Below are positions 58,379 through 64,000 of a stretch of DNA of 64,000 bases, in pieces; the stretch's first letter is position 1, and every line of letters starts with the position of its first letter. Source of the DNA: Paraburkholderia sp. BL10I2N1 (GTDB taxonomy: Bacteria > Pseudomonadota > Gammaproteobacteria > Burkholderiales > Burkholderiaceae). The notes under the pieces are model-generated. The model had not been told where the DNA came from. It worked only from the letters and a program-made list of their open reading frames with translations, and searched no databases. A program made the translations under genes and the position numbers. Location of the stretch: contig NZ_SNWA01000003.1 of assembly GCF_004361815.1 (NCBI RefSeq), positions 558,001 to 622,000 on the forward strand. The letters are read 5' to 3'.

Positions 58379-60088
58379 ATGAAACACCACCGACCGCGGC
58401 CCACGCCAATCAGTGTCGCCGTATGGACCACCTGCATGGCCGCAGCCTGCGGGCTCTACAGCACAAGCGGGCTGGCTTTCGAGATCACCACGCCGAATCC
58501 GGACATCGAGATGCACTGGGACAACACGGTGCGCGGCGATTACGGCATGCGTCTGCAAGGCCGCGACGGCTTCTACACCAACAGTCCGACCTACGACGAA
58601 GGCGATCTGTCGACATCGAAATTCGGCACGATTCAGGCGCGCCTGAACCTCTTCAGCGAGTTCGACCTCAAGTACAAGGACAACTGGGGGTTCCGCGTGA
58701 GCGCCGCCGCGTGGTACGACCCCAGCTACACCAATCACGTCAGCAACAACACCTCTTTGCCGTCGCCCAACAACCTTCCGAACTACCCGGGCAACACCTA
58801 CACGAGCTATATCGAGAAATACTACGGGGGCCCCAGCGGCGAACTGCGCGATGCGTTCGTGTTTGGCTCATTCAATCTTGGCGATCACCCGGTCGACGTC
58901 AAGCTGGGTCGCACCGCCATCACCTGGGGCCAGTCCGCCTTCGCGACCCTCGGCGGCACAAACTCGATCGCGTTCGCCCAGCAGCCGATCGACCTGTACA
59001 AGGCCACCATCAGCCCGAGCGCCTCGCTGAAAGAGGTGGTGCTGCCGACCACCCAGGCGGTCGTGTCGACCAAACTGACCGACACCATCACCCTCGCGGC
59101 GCAGTACACCTTCGAATGGGACTACGACCGCATTCCGGAAGGCGGTACGTATTTTGGTGGCGCAGACGCGATTCTCTACGGGCCGCCGGTTGCCGCTTAT
59201 ACGGAGATTCCGGGACTTGGGCCGGTACCGCTGAACCGGGTCGCTCCGATCAAGGGCCAGTCGGGTGACGTCGGCGTCGAGGGCAAGTGGCGAATCGATG
59301 CGATCGGCAGCACAGCGGAACTGGCCTTCCGTCACTTTGCGATGAAATTCCCGTGGGCCGCTCTGGTCGCCCCCGGCCGCGGCGTAAACCTGGGTTTCGT
59401 TACGCTGCCCGGCATCCAGGCGCAATATGGCAATAACGTCAATCTGGTCGGCGCCGGAATCAACGGCCCGCTCGGCAACGCCGCATACGCAGCTGAAATT
59501 TCCTATCGCTGGAATATGCCGCTAAGCCCCACCAGTACGACCACGATCAACAACGCCCCGACGGGTCGCACGCTGCACGGGTTGTTCAACCTGACGGAGT
59601 CTGTCGGCAAGACGCCGTTCTGGGACAACATGTTCATCCAGGGCGAATTCGCGTTCAACCGGCTGATGTCCGTGCAAAGCAATGCGGGCAATCTCGCATT
59701 GTCCGGCTACGATACGTCAGGACAATGCTCGGCTAGCGGTAACAATCCGTTCAACAACTGCGCGTCTCGCTTCTGGATGGGCCTGGGTATCGGCGCGAGT
59801 CCGCAGTGGTATCAGGTATTTCCGGGTGTCGATCTGACCATGCCCCTCTTCATCAACCTGAACCTCAAGGGCTACTCACCGGTAATCAACAACGCTGGCG
59901 AATCGCAAGGCTTCAATACCTTCCTGATCGGCCTGGACTTTAATATCCACAACAAGCATGAGATAGATATCACCTACACGTACTACACGAACAAGAAAGG
60001 ATTCTCGAGTAGCGGCTCGGCTTCCGCGGTCGGCGGCCCTTATAGCGACAAATCCTGGCTCGGCATCACCTACCAGACCACGTTCTAA
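58379..60088 (+). CDS. DUF1302 family outer-membrane/envelope protein
   Basis: A 569-residue protein with an N-terminal signal peptide (basic start, hydrophobic AVWTTCMAAACGLY, cleavage near GLA-FE) and a beta-rich, aromatic-rich body ending in a Phe (WLGITYQTTF), the pattern of an outer-membrane beta barrel. DUF1302 genes regularly occur beside DUF1329 in clusters for hydrophobic substrates. GAGGAG precedes the ATG. First gene of the four-gene envelope operon behind a strong promoter; likely to admit the hydrophobic substrate across the outer membrane. Confidence 0.88.
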   Translation: MKHHRPRPTPISVAVWTTCMAAACGLYSTSGLAFEITTPNPDIEMHWDNTVRGDYGMRLQGRDGFYTNSPTYDEGDLSTSKFGTIQARLNLFSEFDLKYKDNWGFRVSAAAWYDPSYTNHVSNNTSLPSPNNLPNYPGNTYTSYIEKYYGGPSGELRDAFVFGSFNLGDHPVDVKLGRTAITWGQSAFATLGGTNSIAFAQQPIDLYKATISPSASLKEVVLPTTQAVVSTKLTDTITLAAQYTFEWDYDRIPEGGTYFGGADAILYGPPVAAYTEIPGLGPVPLNRVAPIKGQSGDVGVEGKWRIDAIGSTAELAFRHFAMKFPWAALVAPGRGVNLGFVTLPGIQAQYGNNVNLVGAGINGPLGNAAYAAEISYRWNMPLSPTSTTTINNAPTGRTLHGLFNLTESVGKTPFWDNMFIQGEFAFNRLMSVQSNAGNLALSGYDTSGQCSASGNNPFNNCASRFWMGLGIGASPQWYQVFPGVDLTMPLFINLNLKGYSPVINNAGESQGFNTFLIGLDFNIHNKHEIDITYTYYTNKKGFSSSGSASAVGGPYSDKSWLGITYQTTF

Positions 60089-60105
60089 GACAGATGGAGA
60101 CAGCT

Positions 60106-61467
60106 GTGAAACGCATATCAAAACTCGTCAAGGCGCTCGCGGTCGTTGTACCGCTGTGCGCCGCGCCCCTTATGGGTTCTCCCGCACTCGCCAACGAGTC
60201 GGGCCTCACGCCGTTCGGCGCTGAAATCGCGGGTAACAAGGACGGCTCCATTCCCGCCTATGCCGGTGGCCTCACCACCGCGCCAGCGGGCTTCAAGCCC
60301 GACAGCGGCAAATGGGCCGACCCGTACCCCGATGAAAAACCGATACTGCAGATCACCGCGCAGAACTATCAGCAATACGCTGACAAACTGAGCGCCAGCG
60401 CGCAGGAGCTTTTCAAGCGCTATCCGACTTACCGGATGGATGTGTACCCGACGCATCGCAGCGCATCGTACCCGGACTGGTATCTGGCAAATTCGGAGAA
60501 AAATGCCTCTACCGCGAAGCTGGACAAAAACGGCCTGTACCTGAGCGGCGCCTTTGCCGGCAAGCCGTTCCCGGTACCCAAGACCGGCCAGGAAGCGATC
60601 TGGGACTGGGAACTGCGCTATGTCGGTACCGCGCAACGCAACACCGTGAAGACGTTTCTGGTCGACACCGCAGGCAACCCGACGCTCGCTGCGCAGTTCA
60701 AGAGTTCTCTCCTGTACCCCTATTACGACACCAAGAACGAGGACGAATTCAAGAAGAAAGGTGGCGAAACAATCTGGTACCAGGTCTACAACGACTACGG
60801 CGCGCCTGCGCGTCTGATCGGCGAAACGACACTCTTCTGGTATTTCATGGATTCCGCCGACCACGATCAGCAATCGTGGATGTACAGCCCAGGCCAGCGC
60901 CGCGTGCGGGTCGCACCCGACCTCGCCTACGACACGCCTAACCCGGGTTACTCAGGCGCAATCACGATGGACGACATCCAGTTGTTCTACGGCCGGCTGG
61001 ACCGCTGGAACATGAAACTGGTCGGCAAGAAGGAAATGTACATTCCGTACAACGACTACAAGCAGCAATACGAAACGCCTGCAAGCAAGATCCTCACCCC
61101 GAAGTTCGTCAACCCGGACACGACGCGTTGGGAATTGCACCGCGTATGGGTCGTCGAGTTGACACTCAAGCCTAATGTCCGTCACGTGTACAGCAAGAAG
61201 ATGATGTACATGGATGAAGACGGCGGCGGCGGAGCGATGGATGCCTACGACCAGTCAGGAAAGCTGTACCGAGGCGGCTTTGAAACCACGGTGCCGGCGT
61301 ACGACTACAAGGTGCCCTACTCGCTTGGCAACTGGTTCTACGACTTCGGTAGTGGCGTATACATCTTCGGCAGCCATCCGGCCGAGTCGCCGGGGATCTT
61401 CTTCAATGTCAGCTTCCCCAGGGATTACTTCACGCCGGACCGGATGCAGTCGACAGGTATCCGCTAG
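60106..61467 (+). CDS. DUF1329 family periplasmic protein
   Basis: A 453-residue protein with a signal peptide (KRISKLVKALAVVVPLCAAPLMG, cleaved near ALA-NE). GTG 60106 is chosen because GGAG lies six bases ahead; an ATG at 60094 is in frame but contains that site. The SGLTPFGAEIAGNKDGSIPAYAGG start and RVRVAPDLAYDTPNPG block are characteristic. DUF1329 has a LolA/LolB-like fold and is thought to carry lipophilic molecules in the periplasm. 17 bases after DUF1302. Confidence 0.9.
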   Translation: MKRISKLVKALAVVVPLCAAPLMGSPALANESGLTPFGAEIAGNKDGSIPAYAGGLTTAPAGFKPDSGKWADPYPDEKPILQITAQNYQQYADKLSASAQELFKRYPTYRMDVYPTHRSASYPDWYLANSEKNASTAKLDKNGLYLSGAFAGKPFPVPKTGQEAIWDWELRYVGTAQRNTVKTFLVDTAGNPTLAAQFKSSLLYPYYDTKNEDEFKKKGGETIWYQVYNDYGAPARLIGETTLFWYFMDSADHDQQSWMYSPGQRRVRVAPDLAYDTPNPGYSGAITMDDIQLFYGRLDRWNMKLVGKKEMYIPYNDYKQQYETPASKILTPKFVNPDTTRWELHRVWVVELTLKPNVRHVYSKKMMYMDEDGGGGAMDAYDQSGKLYRGGFETTVPAYDYKVPYSLGNWFYDFGSGVYIFGSHPAESPGIFFNVSFPRDYFTPDRMQSTGIR

Positions 61468-61593
61468 AGCACGACGGCAGGCATTGCGCGACGCATGGCT
61501 TGCCGTCGCCGCGCAATGCCGCACCAGGATAAGAATAAGAACGAGACAGACCGTCGCGGCGCCGCGCGCGCCGCGACGGCGCAAGGAGATGAA

Positions 61594-62694
61594 ATGAGCC
61601 TCAGAACACCCCGCGTTCCTGTTTCGGGCATCCCGGCTCTCACGCTGGCGCTGGTGGCCGCTGCGTGTCTCGCGACCGGCGAGGCGAGCGCCGCTTTTCA
61701 CGACCCGATCGACACTCCTGCCGCGATGGCCCCCAATGCCGCCCACGAACCTATGATGTCTATCGCCCAGGCAGGCAAGCGGCTCGTCGCTGTCGGGCCG
61801 CGCGGCGTCATTCTCCTGTCCGACGACGACGCCGCACATTGGCGTCAGGTGCCAAGCCCGGTGAGTTCGGATCTGGTCTCAATCATGTTCGCGACGCCGC
61901 AGCACGGCTGGGCGGTGGGACACGACGGACAGGTACTGCAAAGTGCGGACGGCGGCGCCACGTGGCACAAGCAGCTCGACGGCATGCAGGCGGCAAAACT
62001 GATGCAGAGCTTCTATTCGCAGCAGACCGGCGCTTCGCCGGACCTGAAGGCGGCACAAGATGAAGCCGCACGCTTTCTCGCCGACATGGGCGGCCGCCCA
62101 TTCCTTGACGTATGGTTCGACAACGACCGCTCGGGCTGGGTGATTGGCTCGTTTAACATCATTTTTCATACCCAGGACGGCGGAAAGAGCTGGGAGCCAT
62201 GGTTCGACCGCGTTGACAATCCGAACGCGCTGAACCTGCACACCATCCGCCGCATCGGGTCCACGCTTTATATTGCCGGCGAACAGGGTCTCCTGCTCAG
62301 GCTCGACGAAGGCGCGCAGCGTTTTGTCGCGCTCAAGACACCGTCGAAGAGCAGCTTCTTTGGCCTTGTTTCAAGCGGCTCGACGCTGATCGCCTACGGC
62401 CTGCTGGGTAACGCGGTCCGCACCGACGACAACGGCGAGACGTGGCAAAAAATCACACTACCGACCGGCGCGAGCATACTGGCCGGCGGACAACTGGCAG
62501 ACGGCCGGCTACTGCTTGCGACGCAGGCGGGCGAGCTGCTGGTCAGTAGCGACCGGGGCACAACCTTCACCCGCCTCGGCGCGCCCGTACCTGGCGCTGT
62601 CTTCAGCCTGACAACGCGTGGCAGCGAGGTTATCGTGACCGGCGCCGCCGGACTATCCCGTGTCGACCTCCCGGCCGCGGGCGCCACAAAATAA
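61594..62694 (+). CDS. Ycf48/BNR-repeat periplasmic protein
   Basis: A 366-residue beta-propeller protein with a signal peptide (ALTLALVAAACLATGEASA-AF) and repeated Ycf48 blades: HGWAVGHDGQVLQSADGGATWHK, RSGWVIGSFNIIFHTQDGGKSWE and later GNAVRTDDNGETWQK, SSDRGTTFTR. AAGGAG lies five bases before ATG 61594. In such clusters the protein sits between DUF1329 and an RND permease and probably assists assembly or docking; the precise role is not known. Gap of 126 bases to DUF1329. Confidence 0.88.
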   Translation: MSLRTPRVPVSGIPALTLALVAAACLATGEASAAFHDPIDTPAAMAPNAAHEPMMSIAQAGKRLVAVGPRGVILLSDDDAAHWRQVPSPVSSDLVSIMFATPQHGWAVGHDGQVLQSADGGATWHKQLDGMQAAKLMQSFYSQQTGASPDLKAAQDEAARFLADMGGRPFLDVWFDNDRSGWVIGSFNIIFHTQDGGKSWEPWFDRVDNPNALNLHTIRRIGSTLYIAGEQGLLLRLDEGAQRFVALKTPSKSSFFGLVSSGSTLIAYGLLGNAVRTDDNGETWQKITLPTGASILAGGQLADGRLLLATQAGELLVSSDRGTTFTRLGAPVPGAVFSLTTRGSEVIVTGAAGLSRVDLPAAGATK

Positions 62695-62727
62695 GCGTGT
62701 TATTCCATCGCATTCCAGGAGTCAGAC

Positions 62728-64000
62728 ATGGCGGCAGGTAACAACGCCCAATTCGACAAGATGCCGGTAGTCACTGATCCCACTATGTTCGACCGGCGTT
62801 CCGGAAACGCACTCGAACGGCTCATTTTCAATCGTCGTCCGTGGCTTGTGCTGATCTGCGCAATCGTGACAGTAATTCTCGGTTTTCAGGCGTCGCGGCT
62901 CGAAGTCAATGCAAGCTTCGAGAAGATGATCCCGCTCTCGCACCCCTCCATCCGCAACTATCTGACGAACAAGGCAGATCTCAAGGGTCTCGGTAATTCG
63001 ATCCGCGTGGTCGTCGAAGCGAAGAACGGCAATGTTTATGATCCAACCTATCTGAATGCGCTAAAACGGATCAACGATGCCTTGTTCCTGATCCCGGGCG
63101 TCGATCGGCCAGGCGTCAAATCGTTGTGGATGCCGATCGTGCGCTGGAATACGGTGACTGAAAATGGCTTTGCGGGCGGTCCTGTCATGCCCGAAAGCTA
63201 CGACGGCTCAGCCGCGCAGATCGACCGGCTCCGCACCAATGTTGCGCGCGCCAACATAGTCGGCAGCCTCGTCGCGAATGATCTGAAGTCGAGCATGATC
63301 CAGATCCCGCTGCTCGACGCGTACCCTGATACTGGCAAGCCGCTTGATTACGCGAAGCTCACTCACCAGATCGAAGACGTCCTGCAGCGCGAGTCGCATG
63401 GCGAGGTCCGCGTACACGTGGTCGGATTCGCCAAGCTGGTCGGCGACCTGATATCGGGGCTCAAGCTCATCACGATGTACTTCGGGGTGTCGGCACTGAT
63501 CGCACTCGTACTGATTTTTCTGTACACGCGCTGCATTCGCAGCACTCTGCTGGTCGTGAGCTGCTCGCTGATCGCCGTGATCTGGCAGCTTGGCATCATC
63601 AAGACGCTGGGTTTTGTGCTCGACCCCTACTCGATCCTGGTGCCATTCCTTGTGTTCGCGATAGGCGTGTCGCACGGCGCCCAGAAGATGAACGGCATCA
63701 CACAGGATGTCGGCCGAGGCACACACAAGTATGTCGCCGCACGTTACACCTTCCGGCGTCTGTTCCTTGCCGGCCTCACCGCCCTGCTCGCGGACGTGGT
63801 CGGATTCGCCGTGCTGATGGTGATCGACATTCCCGTCATCAAGGATCTCGCCTTTACCGCGAGCGTCGGGGTTGGCGTGCTGGTGTTCACGAACCTGCTA
63901 TTGCTGCCGGTACTGCTTTCGTACATCGGCGTCAGCCCGTCGGCTGCGCGGCGCAGTGTCAAGACTGAGAAAGAAGAAAACGTGGGGCACAATGCGACGG
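62728..64000 (+). CDS. RND superfamily (MMPL-type) permease, 5' part
   Basis: The frame is open from ATG 62728 (CAGGAG six bases ahead) to the right edge, 424 codons, so the protein is truncated by the window. An N-terminal helix (PWLVLICAIVTVILGFQ) precedes a large periplasmic loop; a helix cluster follows from LISGLKLITMYFGVSALIALVLIF on, with LVPFLVFAIGVSHGAQKMNG, a signature of MMPL-like RND proteins that lack a membrane-fusion partner. Such permeases move lipids or sterols across the inner membrane. Last visible gene of the envelope operon. Confidence 0.92.
   Translation, partial: MAAGNNAQFDKMPVVTDPTMFDRRSGNALERLIFNRRPWLVLICAIVTVILGFQASRLEVNASFEKMIPLSHPSIRNYLTNKADLKGLGNSIRVVVEAKNGNVYDPTYLNALKRINDALFLIPGVDRPGVKSLWMPIVRWNTVTENGFAGGPVMPESYDGSAAQIDRLRTNVARANIVGSLVANDLKSSMIQIPLLDAYPDTGKPLDYAKLTHQIEDVLQRESHGEVRVHVVGFAKLVGDLISGLKLITMYFGVSALIALVLIFLYTRCIRSTLLVVSCSLIAVIWQLGIIKTLGFVLDPYSILVPFLVFAIGVSHGAQKMNGITQDVGRGTHKYVAARYTFRRLFLAGLTALLADVVGFAVLMVIDIPVIKDLAFTASVGVGVLVFTNLLLLPVLLSYIGVSPSAARRSVKTEKEENVGHNAT

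Noticed and set aside
1..64000. CRISPR arrays, insertion sequences, integrons, tRNA or rRNA genes
   Set aside because: No regularly spaced repeats, transposase motifs, att-like duplications or structured RNA genes were recognised on either strand.

Overview
The window looks like part of a chromosome or megaplasmid of a high-GC betaproteobacterium. Codon use, purine-rich ribosome-binding sites and the gene types all fit Burkholderiales, most likely Paraburkholderia, Caballeronia or Burkholderia. This is inference: there is no rRNA or other taxonomic marker here. I see no insertion sequence, tRNA, rRNA or CRISPR array. Nearly all of the 64 kb is catabolic: about 60 genes for oxidising a hydrophobic, probably alicyclic or terpenoid-like compound and feeding the acyl-CoA products into beta-oxidation.

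Layout. (1) 0-9 kb: a phytanoyl-CoA-dioxygenase-like gene with two SDRs (minus), a MarR regulator, and a plus-strand luxC-like / luxE-like / SDR / luxE-like operon. (2) 9-17.5 kb: TetR, hotdog thioesterase, old yellow enzyme, SDR, crotonase, amidohydrolase, MFS transporter and IclR. (3) 17.5-27.6 kb: SDR, two class III CoA-transferases, three crotonases, a nitronate-monooxygenase-like flavoprotein, a Cat2-type CoA-transferase and a thiolase. (4) 27.8-30.2 kb: a P450cam-like cytochrome P450 followed by a 54-residue rubredoxin, with a divergent SDR. (5) 30.4-37.1 kb (minus operon): second P450, GMC oxidoreductase, a crotonase that resembles 6-oxocamphor hydrolase, serine hydrolase, MaoC-like hydratase and CitE-like lyase. 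A divergent TetR gene follows, then a putidaredoxin-reductase-like and putidaredoxin-like pair. (6) 39.8-55.1 kb: a tightly packed 13-gene minus operon (Rieske oxygenase, KstD-like dehydrogenase, 2-oxoacid dehydrogenase E1 alpha, E1 beta, free lipoyl domain and lipoyl-less E2, acyl-CoA synthetase, two crotonases, a pair of acyl-CoA dehydrogenases, SDR, NTF2-like protein), preceded by a dedicated ETF pair. (7) 55.2-64 kb: MDR reductase, two SDRs, then an envelope module of DUF1302, DUF1329, Ycf48-like and RND/MMPL proteins, the last running off the end.

How it may work (inference): envelope proteins import the compound. P450s and the Rieske enzyme hydroxylate it, SDR and GMC enzymes oxidise the alcohols to ketones, and the crotonase-fold hydrolase cleaves a beta-diketone ring. 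Ligase and CoA-transferases make CoA esters, which the acyl-CoA dehydrogenases (with ETF), crotonases, SDRs and thiolase degrade. The MaoC/CitE pair could handle a methyl-branched C5-type acid.

The strongest hidden signal is regulatory. A short palindrome, GAAC-N3-GTTC or a one-mismatch variant, sits in the promoter gap of at least eleven transcription units from 3.4 to 58.2 kb, often abutting or overlapping a recognisable -10 box. It suggests that one repressor, perhaps the TetR protein at 37.3 kb, coordinates the whole region.
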